From Planctomycetota bacterium (GTDB lineage: Bacteria > Planctomycetota > MHYJ01 > JACPRB01): DNA of 19,279 nt. The notes below the pieces were generated by a model. That model saw only the letters and a program-made list of their open reading frames with translations, was not told the origin of the DNA and searched no databases. Below, one piece after another: positions 7,406-14,211 of this stretch. How positions within the stretch are numbered: position 1 is the first letter of the stretch; each line of letters begins with the position of its first letter. The translations under genes were made by a program, and so were the position numbers. The DNA is taken from the NCBI GenBank assembly GCA_016200125.1, contig JACQFK010000143.1, forward strand, positions 2,638 through 21,916, given 5' to 3'.

Positions 7406-8677
7406 CTAGAAGGAGTACGTGAAGAAGATGCTGTAGCGGTTGGCGCGGCCGCTCAGGATGCCCTTGTAGTCGGTGGTCCAGAAGATGGCCTCGGCGCCCA
7501 TCGTGAGACCGCCGCCGAAATCGTAGCGGTTGTAGAGATACGGCGCGATGTTGTGCGACCGCTGGGTGGCGACCGTCAGGCTGCTGTCCCGCGGATCATC
7601 CACGCTGACTCCGCCGGCGACGGCGTAGGGCGTCGCGAGCTGCGCGAGCAGCTCCGCCCAGCCCCCGCGAGCCGCGATCTCGACGCCGTTGGCGTTCACC
7701 CCCTGATCGATGCCGCCCCGGACGTCGCTCAGGTTCTTTCCGTACCAGACCTCACCGGAGAACGTCAGCTCGTCCAGGATCTTCACTTTCAGGTCGGCCC
7801 CGACGCTCGCGCTGTAGAAATGAACCCGGCCGGCGATGGCCGTATCGGTCCGTTCCCAGCCGAAGTGGCCCCAGACGCCGGCGTCGAGCCTCTTCCCGAG
7901 CAGTTTCGCCAGGCCGAGCCGGCCCTGGACCATCGGCCGCCCGGAGGCGTCGCCGTCCCGCATGTTGTCCGACGCGGCCGCCGCGTCCTGATTCTTCCGG
8001 TCGATGGCGCCCGTGCGGGCGAGAGCCAGGGCCGCCGTGAAGGCGGCTTCGTCCGAGATCGGAGCGTCGTATCCGAAGCGGAACTGGGGACGGCGGTCGC
8101 CCAGGTTGCCCGAGTTCCACATCATGCCGTCGGCGTTCACCACCGGCCACAGCGGCGAGATGAGGTCCCAGGTCTGTCCGGCCAGGAGCGAGAATCCCCC
8201 GGAGGTCACTTTGATGTAGGCGTGGCGCAGGCGGGGAAGCTCGCGCGATTCGCTCTCCAGCCCCGACACTTCGCTGGTGGCCCGGTTCTGGAAATCGAAT
8301 TCGATCACGCCGTTGACCTTGGCGCCTTCCCAGAACGGCAGCGTGTCGCGGTCGATCTTGACTCCGAGCCGGCTGAGCCGGGGGGTGTAGTCGATCCAGT
8401 TCCGCCGGTCATTGGTGGCCGGCGTGAACGTCGGCTCGGGAGACAGGGCGAAGTACGTGAACTGGGTATGGTTGAAGTTGCCCGTCCCGTAGTAGGCGTC
8501 CATCCGGATGATGCCGTACAGGCTGATGCGGTTTCCGGCGACCTCGAAATTCGCGGGCCCCTGGGGCGGTTTTTCCTTGTCTTTCTCCCCCTGGTCTTCG
8601 GGGTCGAACACGGGGGGCGCCGACAATCCCGGGTCCTGAACTTGCAGCAGAAGCGCCGTGGCGACTTGAAGAATCAT
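7406..8677 (-). CDS. Outer-membrane beta-barrel porin-like protein, 423 aa
   Basis: GGGAGG lies 9 nt before the ATG at 8677. The N-terminus has a short hydrophobic signal (MILQVATALLLQVQ), then a charged Pro/Glu/Lys-rich linker to about residue 40. After ISLYGIIRMDAYYGTG the protein alternates amphipathic strands with aromatic girdle residues and Gly/Asp/Asn loops through to the end, and terminates NRYSIFFTYSF with a C-terminal Phe, the outer-membrane assembly signal. Motifs such as LRHAYIKV and SLLAGQTWDLISPLWP resemble DcaP-like and other general porins. The substrate is unknown. It follows the transglutaminase-like gene by 70 nt; an intercistronic hairpin lies between them. The presence of this protein supports a two-membrane cell. 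Confidence 0.83.
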   Translation of the reverse strand: MILQVATALLLQVQDPGLSAPPVFDPEDQGEKDKEKPPQGPANFEVAGNRISLYGIIRMDAYYGTGNFNHTQFTYFALSPEPTFTPATNDRRNWIDYTPRLSRLGVKIDRDTLPFWEGAKVNGVIEFDFQNRATSEVSGLESESRELPRLRHAYIKVTSGGFSLLAGQTWDLISPLWPVVNADGMMWNSGNLGDRRPQFRFGYDAPISDEAAFTAALALARTGAIDRKNQDAAAASDNMRDGDASGRPMVQGRLGLAKLLGKRLDAGVWGHFGWERTDTAIAGRVHFYSASVGADLKVKILDELTFSGEVWYGKNLSDVRGGIDQGVNANGVEIAARGGWAELLAQLATPYAVAGGVSVDDPRDSSLTVATQRSHNIAPYLYNRYDFGGGLTMGAEAIFWTTDYKGILSGRANRYSIFFTYSF

Positions 8678-8717
8678 GACCTGAACCCTCCCTATCCCCT
8701 CATTGAAAAACCTCTTT

Positions 8718-8741
8718 CCGGGAGGACCCCGTTCCTCCCGG
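8718..8741 (-). other. Intercistronic stem-loop between the transglutaminase-like and porin genes
   Basis: CCGGGAGGA (8718-8726) and TCCTCCCGG (8733-8741) form a perfect 9-bp stem with a 6-nt loop. Read leftward, the stem is followed by AAAGAGG and then five T's, so it is not a textbook terminator. It may partly end transcription or set the relative mRNA levels of the two genes. Confidence 0.5.
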
Positions 8742-8747
8742 GACCTG

Positions 8748-9773
8748 CTAGTCGAGGTCCTTGAAGCTCCAGCTCTTGTCCGTCTTGACCGGCTTGCCGT
8801 CCGCCTCGGCGTAGGGATTGAGGAAATAGTTGAGCGGCTCGCCGTCCTGTTTCGGCTCCAGCGTGAGGTCGCGGCCCGTCGAAATCGTCACGCGGTTCGA
8901 CGTGTGGCCGCCGAAGAAGAAGTCCCGGCGGGCGGGGAAGCGCATCGCCTCGGAGCAGTCCACCGGCACCCAGGTCTTTCCAGGGACGCGGAAGAGCGCC
9001 CAGCAGTGATAGCCCCCCGGCTTCTCGTCGCTCTTGCGGTCATAAGGGAGATAGAGGCCGATCTCGAACCCGCTCGCGATCCCCTGGGAGCGGCAGAGCG
9101 ACGTGAAGAGCGCATGGAAGTCCGTGCAGTTGCCCTTGCCGACGTCGCAGGCATGGCGCGTGCTGCCCAGGCCCCAGCCCGGGTGATTCTTGTCGTAGAC
9201 CATCTTCGAGACCACGTACTCGTAGATCGCCCGGGCCTTCTCGAGCGTTCCCTTCCTGGCCTCGGTCACCTTGTCGGAGATCTTCTTCGTCTCGTCGTCG
9301 ACGAGCACCAGCTTGTCGGCCTTTCGGAAGACGCCGAAGGACTCGGGGTCGTCCTTGCCCTCGCTCTGCAGGGCGTTCATCTCCGTCCGGATCTCCAGGC
9401 GCGTGCAGTCGAATCTCATCGTGATCTCGGCCGAGGCGCCGGGATTCTCGATCTCGAAGTACGCGATCTGGTTCCCGTACTTGGGCTCGCTGCCGAGCCT
9501 GGCCTCCTTCGTGAACGACAGGTTCTTGATGGCCTGGACGGTCGAGTCCTGGGGCACCGGGAGCCAGACCCGGAGCTTCTTCGTCCCGGCGGGGAGTTCC
9601 GGCACCTTGCCCACATAGTCGATGGAGAAGGTCCGGCTCTCGGCGGACTTCAGGAAGCTCTTCTCCACGGTCTGCCGGGCGGGCGCGGCCGAGCCGCAGG
9701 AGTCGCAGCAGTCCGGACTTCCGGAGCAGGCCGCCAGCGCCCCCAGGAGGATCGCCGAAAGGATGCTCTTCAT
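8748..9773 (-). CDS. Transglutaminase-like cysteine protease-fold lipoprotein, 341 aa
   Basis: The start is at ATG 9773, preceded by GGTGGAG; an in-frame upstream start at 9821 would put non-hydrophobic residues before the signal. Cys16 (LGALAAC-SGS) is a lipobox, followed by a short Cys-rich stretch (PDCCDSCG). Residues 45-160 form an N-terminal beta domain (LRVWLPVPQDS). The transglutaminase-like core holds the full triad: Cys216 in GKGNCTDFHALF, His256 in GGYHCWALF and Asp272 in WVPVDCSEA. Such bacterial proteins act as proteases, amidases or crosslinkers; the substrate is not predictable. It is the first gene of a leftward unit with the porin, so a role at the envelope is likely. Confidence 0.87.
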   Translation of the reverse strand: MKSILSAILLGALAACSGSPDCCDSCGSAAPARQTVEKSFLKSAESRTFSIDYVGKVPELPAGTKKLRVWLPVPQDSTVQAIKNLSFTKEARLGSEPKYGNQIAYFEIENPGASAEITMRFDCTRLEIRTEMNALQSEGKDDPESFGVFRKADKLVLVDDETKKISDKVTEARKGTLEKARAIYEYVVSKMVYDKNHPGWGLGSTRHACDVGKGNCTDFHALFTSLCRSQGIASGFEIGLYLPYDRKSDEKPGGYHCWALFRVPGKTWVPVDCSEAMRFPARRDFFFGGHTSNRVTISTGRDLTLEPKQDGEPLNYFLNPYAEADGKPVKTDKSWSFKDLD

Positions 9774-9830
9774 GGCTCCACCTCGTTCGACTCGGGGACC
9801 ATCAGCAATATGAATGACCATGATCGTGGA

Positions 9831-9860
9831 ATTCTATTGCTCTGTAAACGGTTTGTACAA
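9831..9860 (-). promoter_or_regulatory. Possible promoter for the transglutaminase-like gene
   Basis: On the minus strand TTGTAC (9860-9855) is followed by an 18-nt spacer and TAGAAT (9836-9831), a 5/6 match to TATAAT. It gives a leader of roughly 50 nt before the ATG at 9773. The -35 is weak. The rest of the 9774-9976 spacer contains only a short CCCCC-GCC-GGGGG hairpin (9896-9908) and no gene that I can support. Confidence 0.35.
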
Positions 9861-9976
9861 GAAATCCTATCCAGAGAATCCCCGCTTCAAGAGTTCCCCC
9901 GCCGGGGGAGGCGCGCATCGGAGCGGTCGTTTCGGTTGTATCCCCTGGGGACCCCTTGTCGCGGTCGGGAGGAAGC

Positions 9977-10537
9977 ATGGCCTCGTTTCTGGAACTTCGG
10001 GGAATGGACCTGGCCCGGGTCCGAGCCGTCCTGGGATCGGGCGACGAGAAGTTCTGCGCCGCCCTGCTCAAGGACCTGCCGGCCGAGGCGCAGCTGCGGG
10101 GATTATCCGACGGAAGCGACGAGGTCAGGGACTGGAAGCGCGGCGTGACCGCGCTGCTCCTGGGGCAGCAGGGGCAATCGATGTCGGAACGCGAGCCCTT
10201 GGGGGGAGGCGACGTCGTCCGGGCCGGCCCGGGGCTCTCGCTCGCGTTTTCCCTGATCCTCCGGAGGCTTTCTCCCGGGGCCGGGGGCTGCAGGATCGCG
10301 CTCGACGGCGCCGCCGGGCGGCGAGGGCTCGAAGCGCTGCTGAGCCGTCCCCTCTTCGGACTGGAGTCGGAGGGCGGCGGAGCGTGCTGGGGCGCGTGGA
10401 GCCGCGCGGAGATCGCGTCGGGGGCGGCGTTGCTCGAGGGGCAGGCCGGAATCCGCGGACTCCTGTCGGCCCTCCAGGGAAACGGCCGGGAGCTGGTGGG
10501 CCTCTCGGAGGGAGAGGCTAGCCGAGCAGGTCCTTGA
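9977..10537 (+). CDS. Small protein of unknown function, 186 aa
   Basis: GGGAGGA (9967-9973) precedes the ATG at 9977, which begins MASFLELRGMDLARVRAVLGSG. There is no signal peptide or membrane segment, so it is probably cytoplasmic. The opening (hydrophobic-x-Asp-Leu-x-x-Val-Arg-Ala-Val-x-Gly-Ser) is reminiscent of proteins grouped as DUF7691, but I hold that comparison loosely. The middle has helical pieces (LSLAFSLILRRLSPG) and the end is Gly/Leu/Ala-rich. Its last 20 nt overlap the end of the convergent thioredoxin gene. Codon use fits the neighbours. No function is proposed. Confidence 0.65.
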   Translation: MASFLELRGMDLARVRAVLGSGDEKFCAALLKDLPAEAQLRGLSDGSDEVRDWKRGVTALLLGQQGQSMSEREPLGGGDVVRAGPGLSLAFSLILRRLSPGAGGCRIALDGAAGRRGLEALLSRPLFGLESEGGGACWGAWSRAEIASGAALLEGQAGIRGLLSALQGNGRELVGLSEGEASRAGP

Positions 10538-10835
10538 CGATGGAGGCCTTCGGGCCCGCGCCGACCCGGCGCCGGACCTCCTTGCCGCCCTGGAAGAGGA
10601 CGAGCGTGGGCACCGAGAGGATCCAGAGCGTGGCCGCGGTGTCCTGCGCCTCGTCGACGTCGACCTTCACGACCTTCAGCTTGCCCTTCATCTCGCCGGC
10701 GATCTCGTCCACCACCGGGGCGAGGATCTTGCAGGGTCCGCACCAGGTCGCGTGGAAATCCACGAGGACGGGCAGCGGGGATTTCGCCACTTCCGCGTCC
10801 CAGGTCTGATCCGTCACCGCCGCCACGTTGCTCAT
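10518..10835 (-). CDS. trxA: Thioredoxin, 105 aa
   Basis: The start at ATG 10835 is set by AAGGAG just upstream and gives the standard thioredoxin length. The redox site is WCGPC with Cys32 and Cys35, and the cis-proline is Pro76 in SVPTLVLF. The buried Asp26 (VLVDFHATW) and the KVVKVDVDE strand are also present. There is no signal peptide, so it acts in the cytoplasm, reducing disulfides with electrons from thioredoxin reductase, which is not in this window. It lies 84 nt downstream of the TusA-like/diiron gene on the same strand and has a promoter-like site of its own in that gap. It could serve general metabolism or recycle a thiol in the upstream cassette. Confidence 0.96.
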   Translation of the reverse strand: MSNVAAVTDQTWDAEVAKSPLPVLVDFHATWCGPCKILAPVVDEIAGEMKGKLKVVKVDVDEAQDTAATLWILSVPTLVLFQGGKEVRRRVGAGPKASIVKDLLG

Positions 10836-10878
10836 CGGGATTTCTCCTTGGGGTCTCAAGAGCCTCCGGGAAGGCATC

Positions 10879-10907
10879 ACCATACCTCAGGACGCCCTCC
10901 CGATCAA
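10879..10907 (-). promoter_or_regulatory. Probable promoter for thioredoxin
   Basis: On the minus strand TTGATC (10907-10902, 4/6) and TATGGT (10884-10879, 4/6) are separated by exactly 17 nt. The predicted start falls about 40 nt before the thioredoxin ATG at 10835. This suggests that thioredoxin can be expressed apart from the three upstream genes. Confidence 0.4.
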
Positions 10908-10919
10908 TGCTTCAGGGGA

Positions 10920-12110
10920 TCACATGAAGTTCGGCGTGTGGAGGTCCGACAGGGTCTTCGCCTGCTCGGGCGAGAAGCCGGCGTGCTCGAGCCGCTTCGT
11001 GCGGTTCGCGTGCATCGTCTCGAGCAGCTCGCGGAACGCGTCGTGGCCCTTCCGGACGCCCCGGGGATCGGCGCCGCCGGCGGCCAGGATCGTGAGCGCG
11101 TCGGCGAGCGGCGCGGGCACTCCGCCGGCCGATGCCAGGGTCGCCGCGCGCCTCCGCACGGCCGCCTCGAGGCGCCCGTAGAGCGAGGCGTCGCGGCCCA
11201 GCGCGTGGCGGACGTGGGCGAGCCCGAAGTGGACGTGGCGCGTCTCGTCGGCGCGCGCCCGCTGGGTCAGCACGAGCGTCGCCTCGTCGGGGGCGAAGCG
11301 CTCGACGAACTTCAGGAGGTCGAGGAAGGTCCCCTCGCCGAGCACGGAGAGCAGGAACGCGGCCTCGGTGAAGTCGGTCAGCTCGAGCAGGAAGAGGAGC
11401 GACTGGGACGTCGTCACCGAGGAGACGCCGAGCGAGCCGCCGCCCGCGCGGGCGCGGCGGAGGAAGACCTCGATGTGGCGCGCCTCGTCGTTGAGCTGGG
11501 TGGCGAGGAACATGGCCACTTCCGCGTACGCGGGATGGATCCTCGGGAGGAAGTTCGACGGCACGTAGAGCGCGGAGAGTTCGTTCTCGGCGAGGAAGGT
11601 CATCGTCTGGCCCAGCGCCCGCTCCAGCGCGTCGGGGAGCGGCTTCACGGTGGACCAGGGGACGTCGCGCGCGGCGACCCACTGCGACGTGATCGCCTGC
11701 TCGTAGAGGGCGCCGACCTCGGGCGGGATCACGTGGTCGCGCTCGACGAGGGTGAAGGGGTAGACGGGGCCCCCGGGCTCCACGGAGGCGCCGAGCGGCG
11801 CGAAGCCGGTCGCGGGATCGGCCCGATCGGGAAGGGCTGCGTCGGGCGGGCGCGGGATCCCCAGCGTTCCCCGCTCGATCCGGTGGCTCGTCCGCCCCTC
11901 GGGCAGCGTCTCGGCCCCCCGGTAGGGGTGGTGCTCCACGCGGCACCAGGCCGGGAGGTCCTGCGCGACCGAGGGCGCCGAGGAGATCAGGGCGAGCTGG
12001 CCGCCGGGCTTGAGGAGCGAGAGCGCCGGGCGGAGGAGCGCGAGCAGGCCGCCGCCGAGCGGCAGATCGCCGCCGTCCACCGCGACGACCGACATCGACG
12101 TCGGGGTCAC
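10920..12110 (-). CDS. TusA-like domain fused to a ferritin-like (R2-type) diiron domain, 396 aa
   Basis: The GTG start at 12110 sits 1 nt after the upstream stop, with AGGAG 10 nt before it; the in-frame ATG at 12095 is too far from that site. Residues 6-64 resemble a TusA/SirA sulfur-carrier fold (LRPALSLLKPGGQLALIS, then QDLPAWCRVEHHPY), but the CPxP position reads DLPLGGG, so the usual acceptor Cys is absent; Cys56 remains. Residues 130-310 are a four-helix ferritin-like domain with Glu in AENELSA (175-181), DEARH (208-212), Glu259 in LGEGTF and DETRH (288-292), the repeated (D/E)ExxH of R2-like diiron oxygenases and oxidases. An oxygen-activating enzyme is likely; the substrate is unknown. 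It appears translationally coupled to the PhnD-like gene. Confidence 0.78.
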   Translation of the reverse strand: MTPTSMSVVAVDGGDLPLGGGLLALLRPALSLLKPGGQLALISSAPSVAQDLPAWCRVEHHPYRGAETLPEGRTSHRIERGTLGIPRPPDAALPDRADPATGFAPLGASVEPGGPVYPFTLVERDHVIPPEVGALYEQAITSQWVAARDVPWSTVKPLPDALERALGQTMTFLAENELSALYVPSNFLPRIHPAYAEVAMFLATQLNDEARHIEVFLRRARAGGGSLGVSSVTTSQSLLFLLELTDFTEAAFLLSVLGEGTFLDLLKFVERFAPDEATLVLTQRARADETRHVHFGLAHVRHALGRDASLYGRLEAAVRRRAATLASAGGVPAPLADALTILAAGGADPRGVRKGHDAFRELLETMHANRTKRLEHAGFSPEQAKTLSDLHTPNFM

Positions 12111-12111
12111 G

Positions 12112-12921
12112 TCACTGCTTCTCCTCGAGGTCCAGCGCCTCGTGGAGGCTCGCGTAGCCCTCCTCGCGCGGGGGCATCCACATCTTGAGCCCCTCGAGCT
12201 CCAGCACGCGGCGGTGCTTCGGATTCTCCCACTTCATGGAAAAGAGGCCCTTCTGGAAGCGGTCGAGCTTCTCCTTCGGGGCCGACGCGATCGCGTCGAA
12301 CATGCAGTGGTCGAAGGGCGGGGTGGTCCAGAGCACCTCGATCTTCGCGGCGTCGACGCGCCCGGCCGCCTGCTCGTTCACCCAGATGAGGTCGCCGACC
12401 GCGCCCGCCTCGGCTCGTCCGTCCTGCAGCGCGCGGAGCACCTCGATCTCGCTCGTGCCGGTGTCGCCGTGCTTGCCGACGTCGGTGTCGAAGGGCAGCA
12501 GCTTCACGCGGGCGAGGTCGACGCCCTCCTGGCGGAGGAACTGGAGCGGGAGGATGCGGGCCTGGGTGGAGTCGCGGCTGCCGACCGCGAGCGTCCGGCC
12601 CGGAAGCGCCTGGATCGACGTGATCCCGGAGCCGCGGCGCGCGACGATCTTCGCGCGGAAGTCGCGGTCGGAATCGCGCATGCCGAGCGAGATCGACTGG
12701 TTCCGGGTCCGGCGGCGGACGCGGACGTGGGCGAGGGGCGTGTTCCAGGCGACGTCGATGTGGCCCTGGAGGAGGGATTCGACCTGCCGCTCGTAGTTCG
12801 AGAACAGGACGAAGTCCATCGCGACCGCCTGGTCGCTGAAATGGTCGCGGATCCCCTCCCAGATCGTGACCGCCTTGGGATCGTACGCGACGGCGCCGAC
12901 GAGGATCGTGGAGTCGCCCAT
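12112..12921 (-). CDS. PhnD-like phosphate/phosphonate-type substrate-binding protein without a signal peptide, 269 aa
   Basis: The N-terminus MGDSTILVGAVAYDPKAVTIW begins directly with the first strand of a periplasmic-binding-protein fold, so no export signal is present and the protein is predicted to be cytoplasmic. PhnD-family features are FSNYERQVESLLQGHIDVAWNTPLAHV (reported here only as landmarks YERQV, GHIDVAW), the hinge region GRTLAVGSRDSTQARILP, and VLRALQDGRAEAGAVGDLIW in the second lobe. There is no ABC permease or ATPase gene nearby, which is unusual for this family. It may act as a sensor, a ligand carrier or an enzyme. It starts 9 nt after the upstream stop and ends 1 nt before the next start. 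Confidence 0.8.
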   Translation of the reverse strand: MGDSTILVGAVAYDPKAVTIWEGIRDHFSDQAVAMDFVLFSNYERQVESLLQGHIDVAWNTPLAHVRVRRRTRNQSISLGMRDSDRDFRAKIVARRGSGITSIQALPGRTLAVGSRDSTQARILPLQFLRQEGVDLARVKLLPFDTDVGKHGDTGTSEIEVLRALQDGRAEAGAVGDLIWVNEQAAGRVDAAKIEVLWTTPPFDHCMFDAIASAPKEKLDRFQKGLFSMKWENPKHRRVLELEGLKMWMPPREEGYASLHEALDLEEKQ

Positions 12922-12929
12922 GCCCCGGG

Positions 12930-12935
12930 ATTATA
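12930..12935 (-). promoter_or_regulatory. Perfect -10 box (TATAAT) just before the PhnD-like start
   Basis: On the minus strand TATAAT overlaps the TAA stop of the upstream flavoprotein gene and is followed by 8 nt and the ATG at 12921. No purine-rich Shine-Dalgarno precedes that ATG (CCCGGGGC). The spacing fits a leaderless internal transcript, giving the two downstream genes a second level of expression. No -35 was assigned. Confidence 0.4.
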
Positions 12936-14085
12936 GCAAAGGCAGCCCGGTCAGCGCCTTTCCGACGAGGTCCTCCAGGTGGTCGACGGTCGGGGCCATG
13001 ACCCAGCCTGCGCGGGCGTCGCGGAAGAGCCGCTCGATGCCCAGGTGACTCGAGAAGGCGGCGCCGCCGCAGGTCTTCATGGCGAGATCCGTGACGTCGA
13101 CGGCGGCCTGGATGGCCGACAGGCGCGACTGGAGCACGTAGAGCGGGGTCGCCTCGATGGGCTTCTCCATGAGGCCGATCGTGTAGCCCAGGAGGGCGCG
13201 CGACTGCTCGGTGCGGACCATCATCTGGGCGAGGCGCGACCGCAGGTTGGGCAGGTCGCGGAGCTTGCTGTTGTTGAACTCGAAGCCGGCGCCGCTCAGG
13301 TGGGCGATCGTGGCGCCGATCGCGGCGCGGCAGATGCCGTGGGCCATCGCCGCGGTGCCGATCGCGAACCAGGGGAGGACGACCTGGAGCATCACGCCGA
13401 CGCCCTCGCCCGCGGCGCAGAGGAGCGCGTCCTTGGAGACCTTCACGTTCTCGAGCGACACGGGCGCGGAGTCGTTGCCGCGCAGGCCGAGACCCTGGAA
13501 GGGCGAGACGACCTTGACGCCCGGCGCCTTCCGGTCGATGAGGTAGAGCAGCGACTCGAGGGGCGACTTCGCATGGGGCAGGCCGGCGCTCGAGACGTAG
13601 GAGTCCGCGTTGCCCGCCGACGTCACCCAGGACTTCTGGGCGCTCGTCGTGTCGCCGTTCAGCTTGGAGACGGGGATCCAGAAGATGGAGCGGGAGCCCT
13701 TCTCGGAGAAGGCGAGCGTCGTGAGATGCTTCCCGGCGGCGATGTCCTTGAGGACCGCCGAGCGGCTCGCGAGGGTCTTCGAGGCGACGATCGCCATCGT
13801 GGCGGAGACGTGCATCGCGTAGATCATGGCCGTCGAGGGGCAGGCCATGGCGAGCTCCTCGACGACGCCGCAGAACGCGCGGGGGCCCTGGCCCTTGCCT
13901 CCGGCGTCGGCGGGGACCGTGAGCCCGGCCAGGCCCTTCGCCTGGAGCGCGGAGACGGCTTCCTTGGGGAAGCGGGCCTTCGCGTCGACGTCCGCCGCGG
14001 CGGGTCCGGCGACGTCCTTCGCGAGGGCGGCCGCGCTGTCGACGAAGGGCTGCTCGGCGGCTCCGATGCCGTAGAGGTGGCTCAT
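12931..14085 (-). CDS. Acyl-CoA-dehydrogenase-fold flavoprotein with atypical active site, 384 aa
   Basis: The start MSHLYGIG at 14085 has a GAGG site upstream. The fold is clear: an N-terminal helical domain, a beta domain with AFSEKGSRS (about 125-133) and KSWVTSAGNADSYV (151-164) at the FAD-binding positions, and a C-terminal helical domain with CGGAAFSSHLGIERLFRDARAG (339-360, given only as landmarks). Where canonical dehydrogenases have the catalytic Glu in a YEGT motif, this protein reads VMAPT (362-366), and the isovaleryl-CoA-dehydrogenase Glu position also lacks Glu by my reading. The usual ERxxFG segment is replaced by SGAGFEF. It may therefore be a flavin monooxygenase or oxidase of the DszC or nitroalkane-oxidase kind. 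First gene of the three-gene cassette. Confidence 0.83.
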   Translation of the reverse strand: MSHLYGIGAAEQPFVDSAAALAKDVAGPAAADVDAKARFPKEAVSALQAKGLAGLTVPADAGGKGQGPRAFCGVVEELAMACPSTAMIYAMHVSATMAIVASKTLASRSAVLKDIAAGKHLTTLAFSEKGSRSIFWIPVSKLNGDTTSAQKSWVTSAGNADSYVSSAGLPHAKSPLESLLYLIDRKAPGVKVVSPFQGLGLRGNDSAPVSLENVKVSKDALLCAAGEGVGVMLQVVLPWFAIGTAAMAHGICRAAIGATIAHLSGAGFEFNNSKLRDLPNLRSRLAQMMVRTEQSRALLGYTIGLMEKPIEATPLYVLQSRLSAIQAAVDVTDLAMKTCGGAAFSSHLGIERLFRDARAGWVMAPTVDHLEDLVGKALTGLPLL

Positions 14086-14153
14086 GGTTCGACCTCGTTC
14101 AATCAATCAGAAAGGTGAATAGAACTAATTACGCAATCGGATGGGCCTGCTTC

Positions 14154-14189
14154 AAGGAAAAAGAAAAGGCCGCCCAGGGGGCGGCCTTT
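14154..14189 (-). terminator. Rho-independent terminator after the DUF1326 gene
   Basis: AAAGGCCGCCC (14165-14175) and GGGCGGCCTTT (14179-14189) form an 11-bp perfect stem with a 3-nt loop. Read leftward it is followed by a T-rich tail (TTCTTTTTCC), so it ends transcripts from the DUF1326 gene, whose stop is about 20 nt upstream. It also insulates the flavoprotein cassette from that gene. The AT-rich 14098-14140 stretch beyond it probably holds the cassette promoter, but I could not assign boxes. Confidence 0.85.
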
Positions 14190-14211
14190 CCGGAGGAGAC
14201 GGGACGGAGGG

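Noticed and set aside
7274..8764. A 496-codon rightward frame opposite the porin
   Set aside because: The porin on the other strand has a signal peptide, a Shine-Dalgarno and a C-terminal Phe. The rightward frame has none of these.
9896..9908. CCCCC-GCC-GGGGG hairpin as a terminator
   Set aside because: It lies between divergent genes, has a short stem and lacks a T tract.
10752..12188. A 478-codon rightward frame opposite the TusA-like/diiron gene
   Set aside because: It is antisense shadow composition without domains, and the diiron motifs on the minus strand are unambiguous.
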